Shown here: piece by piece, positions 20,029 through 31,602 of the stretch
How the letters are laid out: every line of letters starts with the position of its first letter
How positions within the stretch are numbered: the first letter of the stretch is position 1
Assembly (NCBI RefSeq): GCF_017562075.2
Contig: NC_054082.1
Span: 682,001 to 746,000, forward strand
Length of the DNA stretch: 64,000 bases
Direction: 5' to 3'
From: Anopheles merus
Taxonomy: Eukaryota > Arthropoda > Insecta > Diptera > Culicidae
Made by a program: the position numbers and the translations under genes
Notes under the pieces: model-generated
What the model saw: only the letters and a program-made list of their open reading frames with translations
Databases searched by the model: none
Told to the model about the DNA's origin: nothing

Positions 20029-20507
20029 CACACAAAGCGATTATTGAAAGTTGTGTTCGACCGGCCCGTACTTGGCTCGTTTCGATTCGCGCGCGAATGT
20101 GATGACAATTACCGGAACAGCTGAAATCAGATTGGAGGAGGTAGCACAACAGTACGAATGGGTATTGCTGGATAAAAATGGCTTAAAACTGTTCGCCTTT
20201 TCCTCACAACAAAATCTATAGAAAAATGATCAATTAGATTATGTGAATTTAAAGACGTAAGTTAAAAGATGTGATAAAAATAAAATAAAGGATAATCCTG
20301 CGGCAAATGAAGTCCACAAAAGTCACGTCAAGTGTGTTTGTGATTGCATCGGGTTGTCAAGTGTAATGACATTACCTGGTTGGTCCGGGCTCGCCACAAT
20401 TGTGTGTTTACGATGATTTAGAAAAAAAGCAAATTGGCCTCATTTAGCTAATAAAACCGTAGAAAATAGTGTGAAATAAAATAAGCCCAAAGTTTCAACA
20501 CCGAACA
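20029..20507. promoter_or_regulatory. Bidirectional promoter region, Sld5/Tsr2
   Basis: A gap of 479 bp lies between two divergent housekeeping genes. It is AT-rich, with no TATA box at a convincing distance from either ATG. No other gene is visible. Confidence 0.4.
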
Positions 20508-21226
20508 ATGGCGAGTCAACAAGCGCTGCAGCAATCGTTTCGCGTGGTGGTAGAAAACGTGCTGAATCGCTGGACTGCACTGCGGCTCGCGGTGGAGCAT
20601 GGCATGGGAGGCCCGCTAGGACTAAATGTAAGTGGATGAATGTAAAGCAAATGTTCCGGAAGATTTACCGACTAACTTGTACTATTCCTTACAGACTGCA
20701 ATAGAGCTAATCGACTACGTAACATCGTACTGCACTGAGAACAAGAATGTTGACGCCATCGATCTGCGCGAGGTGTTGGAAGAGATAATGGATCAGGAAT
20801 TTGAGACTATTTGTGAAGACGAATCCACTCAAGGTATGTAATTTAGGATGTAGGAGTCAAAGGTTGTGACTGACGATTTACATTCGTTTCGATTTTGCAG
20901 AGGTTAGCGCAGTGTTGATAAAGTACTTGAGAATGTTGAAGGAAGGCAAGGAGGAAGAAGTGAAGGCCGAACTACACACGATGGTCCCGTGCGAAATGTG
21001 GATAGTGAGTGGAGCAAAGATTAAGTATCAGCCAATAGACGACAGCGGTAGCGAAAGTGAGGAAGACACAAACGATCCAGAGGACATGGACGTGGAACCG
21101 GCATCGGCCATGGATGTAGGTTCGGAGCAGGTGAACCCAAGTACATGCGGTTCCAGCACAAAGTTTATTGAGGAGGAGGCCATCGATCCTGGATGGACGC
21201 AGGTTCGCGGTCGGCGGCGTCGATAG
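20508..21226 (+). CDS. Tsr2: Tsr2 homologue, ribosomal protein eS26 chaperone
   Basis: Exons 20508-20627, 20695-20833 and 20901-21226 join cleanly (phases 0 and 1), giving 194 aa. The N-terminal Tsr2/WGG domain is clear: LNRWTALRLAVEHGMGG, then IELIDYVTSY, and a helix with LREVLEEIMDQEFETICED. The C-terminus is acidic (SGSESEEDTNDPEDMD) and ends in a conserved DPGWTQVRGRRRR block. Known role: Tsr2 escorts eS26 (Rps26) and supports late 18S pre-rRNA processing. The length agrees with the human protein (about 190 aa). Confidence 0.9.
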
Positions 21227-21691
21227 TGTAGCGAAAGTTGAACAGCAACAAGGTTATGTACATACATATTTAAAAAACGGAAAATAACAATCCCGGTTTC
21301 GATATTATTATTTTTCTATTTCGATGACATGTGTATGTGCCCCTGCCTCCCCTCCCCTCTCATTTACTGGAAAAGCAAGATGATGATGTTGGCTGGCAGC
21401 ACGGTAGGCAAGCGGCCAAATGTCAGTGAGTTGTCAAAAGCTGGTTTAGAATGAAAATTTGCCTCAAAACAAAGTGGACGAAATGAAGATATCTTTTTGA
21501 GAAAGAATCGTGTTATGCCCCCGTTGTTTGAGAAAGAAACGCTGTTCCTTGTAAAGTTAGTGAAAAATACTCGAGTGTTACAGTGCAACCGTTCCACTCT
21601 GATCGTTATCCAGCCAAGCGCAGTGGTGGTGGTGTCTTGCGGGCAGCCGTAGGGTCATGTAAATTCTGGAAGGAACACACAAAAAAGCATC

Positions 21692-24600
21692 ATGTCTTGG
21701 CAAAACAATTGGTCGGCAATGCCACCGCCGGTCATGAATCCGCAGTATCCACCGCCATTGCCCACGGCCCATACAATGCCCCCAGCTGTGCCGCTACCGG
21801 GCTACGGAGCGGTCAATACCGATCAGTACAATCAATGGCAATGGCAGCAGTACCAGCAGCAGTACGCCCAGTGGTATGCAATGTACGGCGAAAAATACGC
21901 ACAGCAAACGGGCAGTGCGTTGCCGCCTGTGGCCGCTCCGATGCCGCAAAGTGTGCCGAACGTGTTAGCTAACCCTTACGTGGCGGCTCCGCTGCCGCTA
22001 GGACCAGCCTTTGGTTCGATGAGCATGGTTGCTCCACCACCGCCCTCGGAACCACATCCGGATGAATTGCGGATGGGCAGAAGTAATGCGCTGAACGTTT
22101 ATTATGCCCCCCCGATACCTAGCATTAACATTTTTCTTACTTTTGTCCACTCGTCACAGTTACCGAGAAACCACCTCCGCCGGAAGAGAAAAGTCCCGAG
22201 GAGATCGCCTTCGATGAGCAGTTTCGCAAATGGGAGCAAGAGTTTGAAACGTGGAAAAGGACGAATATTAATCACCCGGACAAGGCAGCGTATCGCGAGT
22301 ACGAGCAAAAGTATGAAGAGCAGCGTAAGAAGTTGCTTGATCATCGCGAACAACTGCGACGGAGAAAGAGGGCGCATAGTGCCGCGTCCCAGCCTCCCCA
22401 TAGCTCGGCTTTGTCAATCTCGCTACAGAAACCACCCCCACCACCACCGCAATCTGCACAACCACCTCCGCAACCTCCCTCGGAACCCCCGCAGCCATCA
22501 CAACCACCAAGGCCACCCGGACAGGAACCTACTAACTGTACTTCCAATACTACGCCAGCAAGCACTGGTGGCATGGCTGAAGAAAATACTCATCAAGCTG
22601 GAAGCGATGCGGCCAACAGTATGCATCTACACAATTTGTTCAGCAGTCCTAGCAAGGCCGGTCGCGATGGCGGTATACCCGGTCTGGATCTGATCGACGA
22701 GACACCTCAACCGGTTCCCAAAAAGGCAAAGTTGGATGAAAATGTGATTGATCTGTCAAACGAAGAGGAAGAGCCAAAGCCCAAGGAGACCAAACCTAGC
22801 CCGGACAACATGATCAGCACGCTACTGAACGATCCAAATGTGAACGCTCTGTTGCAACTAGTGGGAAAAACAATTTCAGCAAATGGTGCAGGCGGCAGTG
22901 CCAGTGGAGCAAATGCGCCAAATCCTCTAGTTGCCGCTTTAGCTCAGCTAACAAGCAACACTAGCGCAGCTACGTTGGAGCCGTCGATGCCCAACGAACG
23001 GCCAGCTAATGGTATGGTTGAAAGAAATGAACCACATCCAAACGCGTCTAGATTTAACGGTTCAAAGGAACAACCGCCATCGACGATGCAGTCTGGTGGT
23101 GGCACGACAGAGGAATGTCCCACAGCCGGCTTTCGTAACAGGCCGCAGGGTTTTAATCCGTATGTGCCTCCGCCACTAGTAGACGTTGATCTTAGCCGAC
23201 CACCTCCTATGCTACTTCCTCCTGGCAACAATAGACCACAGCGCGATCGGTCGAGCAGAAATTCGGACGCAACGTCTGAGAATGGGTCGTTCAACGATGG
23301 TTATTCAGGCGATGGGTCACCGTTGCCCAAAATACCACGTTTCGATAGACCGCCACCAACGTTCGCAGCCAATCATCCAGAGTACGAGATCGATCCGGAA
23401 CTGGGTCGTCCTGTGGCCGTGCCAAAACCGGAGTGGATGACGGAGGAAGAGTACCAGGAAATTTACGATCGATACGAACATGTGCAAAGCTTCGATGAGC
23501 GTAAAAATAAGATGCTGCTAGCGATTCAAGTTTTGAAAACGTCCAAATTACGTGCCGGTATGTTGTTAGAGCCGCCGCCCGACGAGGTGAACCGGGCGCC
23601 CGTTGCAATGCCCAAACCCTTGCCACCCGTTAAGACACCGATAAAAAGTGAACCTGTCGATGACTACTTTCAACCGCAGCAGGTGTTTGATTATTCCAAC
23701 TGTAGGAATACAAGACCGGTAGCCAGTCAACAATTGCCGACAGGGCGTGTTATAGACTACGGACACCGTGGCGTCAACCAGTACACTGCAAACAACAATA
23801 GACTGAACAACAACAGTAGGCGAGCCGAATTCCGTGGAATGAATAATAACGCTCGGGGAGGTATGTTTGTTTTTGCTTCAATTTTTAACTTTACAATGAG
23901 CTCAAGCGCTTTTTTTTTTAATTTTCAGCGAACGAAAATGGATTCGGCACTAATACGCAACGCTTTGATTACAACCATTCGCGCGTGGCAAATGCACCAC
24001 CGACGACTGCTCCTTTGCAGCAGAGTCAACAATGGCCGCTATCTAATCAGTCTGCTGCGCAAGATCGATCCGTGACGGGTTTGGAACGATTGGCTCAAAT
24101 GCATCTGAATCCCAATCCTGAGGAAAGCAATCCCAACTATCCAAGCAAATTTCTTCTGATGAACGATAACAGGCCTAACTGCCTTAGCACAAAGCGTGGT
24201 AAGCGTCCGTCGTCCATTCGCAAGCAAAAATTGAAGCAATTGCAACAGCAGCAGCAGCAGGAGCAGCAGCAGGAGCAGCAGCAGGAGCAACAGCTGGATC
24301 AGCAGCAACAACCACAACAACAACTAGAGCCAACAGCAGCCCAACCGGAGCCAGAACCAGCACAACCCGAGCCAATGCCTAGCCCTATGGTGTGTAAACA
24401 GGAGCCGGAGATGCATTTGGAAGATTTGAGCTCGGATGAAGACGGCTTGCCAGATGGTGATGATGGTTTTGCATATCAAAGCAATGACGAATGTGTGAAA
24501 CCACCCATCAAACAAGAGCTCTTGGACGATCGTCCAGAATCTCCAGTGTCATCACTGTCCTCGCAAAATCTTTCCCCAATACAGATGATCGATATAGAGG

Positions 24601-26484
24601 ATCTGCTACTGCCACCGGGGCGCTATCAGCGACCACTGCGAATATGCTTTTTGATACGTGGCCTACCGGGAAGCGGGAAATCGCATCTAGCGCGTCTGAT
24701 TAAAAATAAGGAGCAATCGTTTGGCCAATCTCCACGGGTGCTAAGTCTCGACGACTATTTTCTGGTCGATAAAGAGGAGGAGGAGAAAGATCCCGTGACG
24801 GGAAGGATCACAAAGCTTACTAGATCGCTGTACGAGTTTGACGCGGAAATGGAGGATGTGTATGTGCAGAATCTGCTGAAAGCATTCAAGCGTACGATTT
24901 CGGAGCGATTGTTCGATTTTGTGATTGTCGATTGTTGCAATCATCGGCTGGAAACTTACTGTGAATTTCACAATTACGCGCGAAGCAACGGTTTTAAGGT
25001 AAGGTTGTCGTTGCACGTTCGTTGGGTGGTGAAAGAGTTTCTGTATCGCTTTGCGCTCTGTTCCTTGACAATGTTGTACCATTTCTTAGGTGTACACGTG
25101 CACGATGCAAACGGATGTGGAAGATTGTGCCCGGCAAAATATTCACAACCGAACGGAGGCGGAGATTCAAGCGTACGCCGACAATTGGGCCATGGCTCCG
25201 GATGATCACGTGCAAATAAATTTCAACTCTCTGCTGGAACCGGAGCTACAGGAAGAAACGGACACGATGGTGGCCGATATGGAACTAGTCGGGGACGATG
25301 AGGAGGAGCCGTACGGAGTAGACGACCAGGGCCTGTTGGAACAAGTAGGAAAATAGTAGCTTAGTTCGATCTTTACCTCTGAAATGATGTTGTTTTGAAC
25401 GTTTGTGTGACAAGCGAATAATGCCATTGCTTTAATTCCTTTTAACGGTTTACGTTTCTTTTCAATCGCTTGTAGATCAGTACATCACACGACGACAGTA
25501 ACGACAGCTTTGCGGATGGTACTGCTGAGGTGAGATATTGATTAATTCGACGGCATTGATTGATGGTTGGAAGTGATGAACCAACAGATGAGAAGGATTT
25601 TAATTTCCCCCCTATTGCGCTATCCAATGCCAATCCAATGAAGTCACTATATTTCGTTTACTGAATGCCACAACGAGCTGCCATTTTGTGAGCAAACTCG
25701 GGGATTAGTACATTGATTGATAAGATTGATCTTTAACGATGCACTTAACAAGTAGATGTAGCAATTTGCGTTTTTCACCTTCTCTCGTGAGAGGTGTATT
25801 ATTATTAGTATCACAACTTTGACCTTTTCTATAGTAAGTGATTGTGGATGAGTTAGGACATCGTATTGCGTCTTAATGATACGATTTTTTCTTAACAATT
25901 GTTACTTGGTAAATATATCGCGTGCATATAGTGTGACTTGTTCGCGAGTAAATGGGACCACGACGCCAGTGAGCAGAATTTAGGTTGGTATTAATTGTTT
26001 ACTATTTATTGTATTTAACGCTAATCGATGTTTGCCTTTAAACGAATAATTTAATACGCGTACTATTGTTTCTGTTTTCTGTCCTCGAAATATTAGCATT
26101 GGTTGCGTTAGCTCCTTGCGTAAACAAGTTCATTCATGTGCCTTTTGTTTTGCTTTGAATGTTTTGCTTTTCATTTGTTTAGCGAGGCTGGATGGTACCA
26201 GCAAACCCTTGAAGCGACCACCCACACTGGAGGACTATCTGCAGCTGGACGACGTGAATGCCGACGAGCAGCACGAGGACGAATGCCAGGACGGCTCAAA
26301 GTCCGGCGGGAAGAAGAAACGCGTACGATGGGCCGATGTCGAGGAGCGCAAAGCGCAGGAAAAGATGCGTCAACTAGGATTCGTGGTCGGCGTCACGGAC
26401 TGGAGGCGCATGATGGACCCGTCCGAAGGATCCAGCGCGCTCACGCAAACGAAGTACATCGAGAGGGTGAAGAAACAGTCCTAG
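21692..26484 (+). CDS. YLPM1: YLPM1/ZAP3 homologue, nuclear P-loop protein
   Basis: Exons: 21692-22082, 22160-23860, 23929-24998, 25090-25344, a short exon from 25476 (to 25518 or 25529), and 26183-26484; about 1253 aa. The N-terminus is Pro/Gln/Tyr-rich (MSWQNNWSAM). A conserved block with FDEQFRKWEQEFETWK and YREYEQKYEEQRKK follows, then a disordered Pro/Gln region with a polyglutamine tract. The P-loop kinase-like domain has GLPGSGKSHLARLI (Walker A). The last exon carries TLEDYLQLDD, KKRVRWADVEERKAQEKM, GFVVGVTDWRRM and ALTQTKYIERV, the YLPM1 C-terminal signature. YLPM1 in mammals is a nuclear protein linked to protein phosphatase 1 and telomerase regulation. If the donor at 25345 is not used, the frame ends at 25356 (a shorter isoform). 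The phase of the last junction is unresolved. Confidence 0.85.
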
Positions 26485-26963
26485 GAGGACGGATGTTTCA
26501 ATTGCGCTGAATGTAGTAAGTGAGATGTAGGGGGAGCTTCAATGGACTGATTTGGGATTTCCCCGTTGAATGTGAGTGGAAATGGAATGGCTTCCTGTAT
26601 GGGAACTAGGAAACATTGTGCACGCGCATACTAATCGATCATTATTGCAGGTGTGTCGAGCAGGGTGTGTCGCATAATATGTTTTTTACGTTTGTGTGTG
26701 GGTGTGTGTTTTTTCGTTTTCGTACACCGAACAAGGATCCGGTGTTGGAACTTCAGCAATTAGTAAGACAAATCGTGTTTTATTGGCAGTTATGTACGGT
26801 ATGCTACACGCGAGAGCGTTCAATAGAAATAACGATCTGATTTTCATCACAATGTATAGCTCAATTGGTGAATTGCAACTGCGCAATAAACAGAACAGAA
26901 GAACTTGGCTACATAATAGAACGCACACGAAGCTTTTGTCGGTGAAACATGTCCGAAACCGGT
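26485..26963. other. Intergenic, convergent 3' ends
   Basis: 3' flank of YLPM1 and of the first gustatory locus, with a GT-rich stretch near 26690-26715. No gene is visible. Confidence 0.5.
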
Positions 26964-28488
26964 TCAAATCTCGGCCAGCTGGAACTGTACCAACATGATA
27001 AGGTAGCTAGTTATCGTCGCGATCATCTGGAAGAAGGTGGTCAAACTAATCGTAAGTACACCGGTGCATGAAGGAGGGGGTCGGGTCGATGGGTCGATAC
27101 TAACCGAAAACATCAACGTGTAGTCAACATCGTACATGCCACAGTTATTGATCTTGAAGTCTTCGTGTAACAGCTCGATAGCGAACGATTCAATCTAAAA
27201 GAAACCGCACGCACAGACGGCTCATTTGGCAGCAATGGTTATAGATAGATTTGTGCTTTAAAAGTACTCACGCATCGTTCCACTCTTGGGTTTGGATCGG
27301 TTGGTAGAAACTCGTTTAGCAGCACGCCGGTTTTTTCTGCCTGGAAAGTAAAAAAAAACAGAAGCCTACAGTAGCGTCTTGCAGAGCTGCACCAAAACTT
27401 GCTTATCGGCTTGGACGAACCTCTTCGGTAATTTCAGAACTGGCTGATACGATGTAGTAAAATTGGATAGCTTCAAACAGGGCAAACAGTATAGAGCTCA
27501 TGTACGTTCCCAGAGGCACATCCACATCGTTTTTGATGTCTTGCACGATCGACGTATACGCGTAGAATATCTGTGTTTTGGTGCGTTGTAACGAAACGAT
27601 ATCACAAGAGGCTTGTTAGATACGGTGTCCGCTGACCGCTGTTTCGAAAGCCGATCCAATGCATACTTCCGATACAATTAAAGCAAATTGAACGAGCAAT
27701 AGGCACGCCATCGGTAGCCTCAACAGATGAATGAACGATTTGACATTGCTAGTGACTAGGTGATGATTCCGTTGGACGGATTTTAACGCTTCGTACGTTG
27801 ATATTTGGCGCGGCAGCTGTTTCAGGTGGCAAGTAGGGGCACGCATTTGCCGAATGTACAGCGATAAGCGATGGTTTAGAATTTCCAAAAAATGTACACC
27901 AATGATCAGCGTAACTACGAGCAAGTTCGTAAAGATGGCACTCTGCCACACCGAGAATATGTTTAGCGTCCAGAGTATTCGTGATTGGATGTCGCCGTCG
28001 TGTATGAAAAACTGTCCAAAATATAATACAAACAGCGCACAAAGCAGCGTATCGCAAAGGATCATTTTGAGCGCAAGTTTAAGGACGTTCTTTTTCGTGC
28101 TCTTCCCTTTCCACTGAACGCAGCTGGCACCGCTGAGGGTGCGGAAGAGTTGCACGAAGCCGTTAAAAATGTCACGAATCACTGGTCTGGCCGGCAGCAG
28201 ATGGTAGTAAATGAGTGCAATATTCACATAGTGAAGGGAACACTGCATCCACACGAGATAGTTGACGAGTGTAAGCTTTGGATAGCGAATACCCGTTAAC
28301 AGGATAACGTACACATACGGATAGATACAGAGCAGCGTTAGAGCAAGTGCATGTGACCATACGGTAAGCCATCTGCTGATTTGAAATGATTGCGATTGCT
28401 TATTGAAATGTAGCGGTACGAATCCAATGCACTGTGCGGTGTGGAAATGAAGGCGTAGTACAAGCAGCGTTAAGTATCCGTACAACAT
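26964..28488 (-). CDS. Gustatory receptor, proximal first-exon form (Gr locus A, isoform 2)
   Basis: The proximal first exon 28488-27667 (MLYGYLTLL to LIVSE) has donor GAA|GTATGC in phase 0. It is followed by the four constant exons 27570-27421 (IFYAYTSIVQD), 27340-27272, 27194-27105 and 27026-26964, giving 397 aa. The open frame runs further upstream to 28554, but only from a TTG; the ATG at 28488 is in the right place for this family. The C-terminal signature is TSYLIMLVQFQ. The first exon of about 274 codons covers TM1-5 and the variable ligand-binding part; the constant exons carry the last helices and the channel pore region. Confidence 0.82.
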
Positions 28489-29463
28489 GGTGAACCGTTC
28501 CGAAGGTGTGCGTTTGGGTGACTGGTTGTGTGCGTTGCATTTCTTCGCAATCAATTATTCGCTAGCCGAATTACAGCCGAAGGATGAATAAGTAAACCGG
28601 AAGTGGAAATAGGCGCTTCTGCTTACCTCAGAAATAATAATCAAAAATTGATACAGCATTATTAGTGCTAGTGGCATGTTGTAGAACTCGACAATGTTTT
28701 GAATACACTTGGTAAGCGCACTGTGATGAGTGCGCAGAATGGTGAGTTGCAAGTAGATGTGGTTGCAAATGAATCGTCTTTCGCGGCCGGTGGCACTGTC
28801 TCGGACCTGTCGGTCGGCGTCATCCAGCTGCAGCAGATTGCCGATGACGGTTCGTACCCGTTCGTTTATCAGCCGATAGAGAAACGCTCCCCAGAGGAGG
28901 GTCGCTAGGAGTATGTTAAGCGCAGCGACAATCTGCATCACGGCGATCGAATTTAACCAAAAGGCGAGCATATAGGTGGCACCGAACTTGCGCTGCAGCC
29001 AGATAAATGTTCCATACCACGTGAAGGATTGCAGCAAATCGATCGCGACGGTTTTGAAAAAAAGCCGCCGCCCCACCGGCGACTCTCCGGCCGGGGGGTA
29101 GATGTGCCGGAGCAGAGCACGCGTCCGTTCGATCAGCTCATTGAGCACGTGCAACAGTGGCGTAGGGTCGAACAGTACGTGCAGATACAGCACACCCACG
29201 ATGATGTAGTTGAGCGTGAACTGAAGCATGACGAGATAGTAGCTGAGCGCAAGGATCGGAAATTCGTGATCCGTGAGCAGTACGGTATAGGCGCAAGGAT
29301 AGATCACCATCAGTAGCAGCGCGATCGTTCGGCTGTACCAGAGCACTGGGCGGCATTGTTCGAACGTAAACGTTTTGGACGCGAGTGGTAAAATCCCATA
29401 CAGCTGCCCAAAGCACTTGATAAGCACCAGCACCGCTTTCGTAATGGCGACATCGTGCGACAT
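26964..29463 (-). CDS. Gustatory receptor, distal first-exon form (Gr locus A, isoform 1)
   Basis: The distal first exon 29463-28627 (MSHDVAIT to LIIISE) ends at a perfect donor, GAG|GTAAGC, in phase 0. No 3' exons of its own lie before the next first exon, so it can only continue into the shared exons 27570-27421, 27340-27272, 27194-27105 and 27026-26964. All are phase 0 and together give 402 aa. The product is a seven-helix insect gustatory receptor, an inverted-topology ligand-gated cation channel in taste neurons. The last exon carries the family signature as TSYLIMLVQFQ. The ligand is unknown. The shared-exon model is an inference from space and phase. Confidence 0.72.
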
Positions 29464-29827
29464 TGTGAACCACCGTACTAATGCCCTACCGAGCGTGGTT
29501 GTTGCACACGGGGCATTGAATTCGAGAGTGATTAAGTTGATTGAAAATGGACCTCGGATAATTAATAAAACTCATCATACGGGAAGAGTTTTGCATGATT
29601 AATGCCGTTCGTTTTGTAGGTTGTTCCAGTGACGAATTACCATCAGTTGCTTGTGTTTCAGCAGTAGCACAGTAGTAGCGAGTATCTTGGTGTATGCTTA
29701 GAGGATCAGTACATTCGGTGGGGCAAATGTGAGCAGTTAGGAGGGATCAATTCGCCCAATTCGCACCTAGGAATTAGAATCCTTTATTTACTAAGAGTTT
29801 CAGAAAGGGCCTCTATGAGTAGCGGAA
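29464..29827. other. Intergenic between two gustatory genes
   Basis: 364 bp that must hold the promoter of the distal first exon and the 3' end of the next gene. No repeats or RNA genes were seen. Confidence 0.5.
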
Positions 29828-31257
29828 CTAATCGATATTGAGCTGGAACTGTACCAATACGATCAGATACACGTTTACCGTTGTGGCCAGCTGGAAGGAA
29901 ATGGAAATGAAGTCGGTTTGGCCGTAAAAATTACACCACTTTTCGCTGTCGCTACATACCGAGAATACGAACGCCATATTTAGTACGTACATGCCACCGA
30001 TCTTGATTCTGGCATCGGTGGCCAATACGGCCAGTGTAAACAGCTCGATGCTGCGCTCCGTGCGTGTGTCTAGCCAAGCGTTGACAAAAACGTTCATTGT
30101 AGTACCGGGTCGACGAGCCTAGAAGCGACACATCGTCTTTGCGTTAGTTGCTTAGTTTCGTTTCGCTTGCATTCGGCCCCCACCAATACCTCTTGTGCTA
30201 TTACGGATGATCCTAACGCGAGCAAGAAACATTGAACCGTTTCGAAACAAATGTACAGGATAGAGTTGAAAAAGCGATGGTAGGACATGTAATCACTACG
30301 ATGGTTCAGTTGCGCACTCAAGATGTACACGAAGTATATCTTGACGAACGAGCGCGCATAATAGAAGTGAGTGAATTATTGCACTTGTACTTGCCACAGT
30401 TAAGGACGATGGCTGTAACTTACCCTCGAGACGATTACAATGAATTGGTTTAGATTCATGAGCAAAACTGGAAGCTGAAATATCGAAACAATTGACCGAA
30501 CGATCTCGGTTAGCTCCTGATGTAGCGTGCAGAGTCGATCGATGGTGTCGCTAGCGTCACAGCAAATCTGCTGCACTCTGACCCTTCTTCTACTCCAGTA
30601 CGATTGTTGCGTCTCGAAACTAGCTAACCGGTGGACGGTTCGATCTAACTGTTTGTTAATTTGCCCATAAACGTAGGACCCGAACAGAAGCATCAGCAGC
30701 AGCAGGTTCGTGATCTGTGAGCTCATCATAACGACGTAGATGTTAACGGTGCGATACACGTGTGCACTAGTTTCGTGGCGTTTAATTCCACTATTCATCG
30801 CGAACAGTGTGCACAGCCCAATGTCTGCAATGAGCATCTTGGCCACAAGGGCGTACACCATGCGCTGTACACTGGCGTACGATCGACTGCTGCACCGTAC
30901 GACGACACTCTTGCCGATCACGACGAACCGTTGCACGTAACGGTGCAAGCTAACCTCGTGTCTGAGTATCTGATAGAAGCACAGGACCACGGTACCGTAG
31001 CGGATGGTAAACTCCGCCAGCACCAGCGAACGAATCAGCAGGGCATCGACAAAGGTAGCGAAGGATAAGGTACCCTCCAGCCAAACGGTACAAAAGCTGA
31101 AGCAAACCAAAACCACCGTAGTACATCCGATCGTGAGCGTCCATCGGCGTTTGCATTTGCTGCGCCGCAATCCATTTTGGTTGTTGAGTTCGTACGGGAC
31201 CAGTCCAAGAATCGAATGAACGTAGTAAAGCGCTCTCAAACCGTACTGAACCATCAT
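29828..31257 (-). CDS. Gustatory receptor (Gr B)
   Basis: Exons 31257-30424, 30339-30190, 30118-29960 and 29890-29828 are all phase 0, giving 401 aa. The exon sizes mirror those of the neighbouring locus (150 nt second exon; 159 nt here equals 69+90 there; 63 nt last), so one intron has been lost here or gained next door. The constant part begins IYFVYILSAQL and the last exon carries VYLIVLVQFQLNID, the gustatory-receptor C-terminal signature. The start is the first of two adjacent ATGs. Hydrophobic segments fit seven helices. The ligand is unknown. Confidence 0.85.
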
Positions 31258-31602
31258 GCTCTAATTCAGCCACGGTGGCTGTAAGTGTACGAGTGTACTA
31301 CGGCTCACTTGCGCACTACACGGGAGCCGGTGAATGGTGGCCATCTGGGCTGGTGATAAATTATGCCACAAATGCTCATTGCAAATTGTGACAATCATTT
31401 AACTCAACTGTATGGTACGAACTCCATTAATTATTGAACTCCCCCCCCCCCCCCCCCCCATTTGTTGTGTCCCTTTCCTTTAGCAAACAATTTAGCAAAG
31501 TGCTTTGCGGCGAACGAATCGAGGAATCGAGTACACATTGTAGGGCGGTCGCGATCGTTTTGTAATATTATTCGCGATTCCGGATACGCTGCGAACACAG
31601 CC
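31258..31602. other. Divergent intergenic region with a C homopolymer
   Basis: It separates minus-strand Gr B from plus-strand Gr C and holds a run of about 19 C at 31441-31459. No promoter motif is certain. Confidence 0.5.

Noticed and set aside
24039..24323. Leu/Ala-rich minus-strand frames opposite the YLPM1 polyglutamine tract
   Set aside because: Reverse complement of CAG/CAA repeats reads as poly-Leu or poly-Ala; pure composition artefact.
26961..26974. GGTTCAAATC resembling a tRNA T-loop
   Set aside because: It is the reverse complement of the last gustatory exon's stop region and no cloverleaf can be drawn around it.
28489..28554. Upstream extension of the proximal gustatory first exon
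   Set aside because: The extension begins at TTG, not ATG, and adds a hydrophilic stretch not seen in relatives; it also nearly touches the distal exon.
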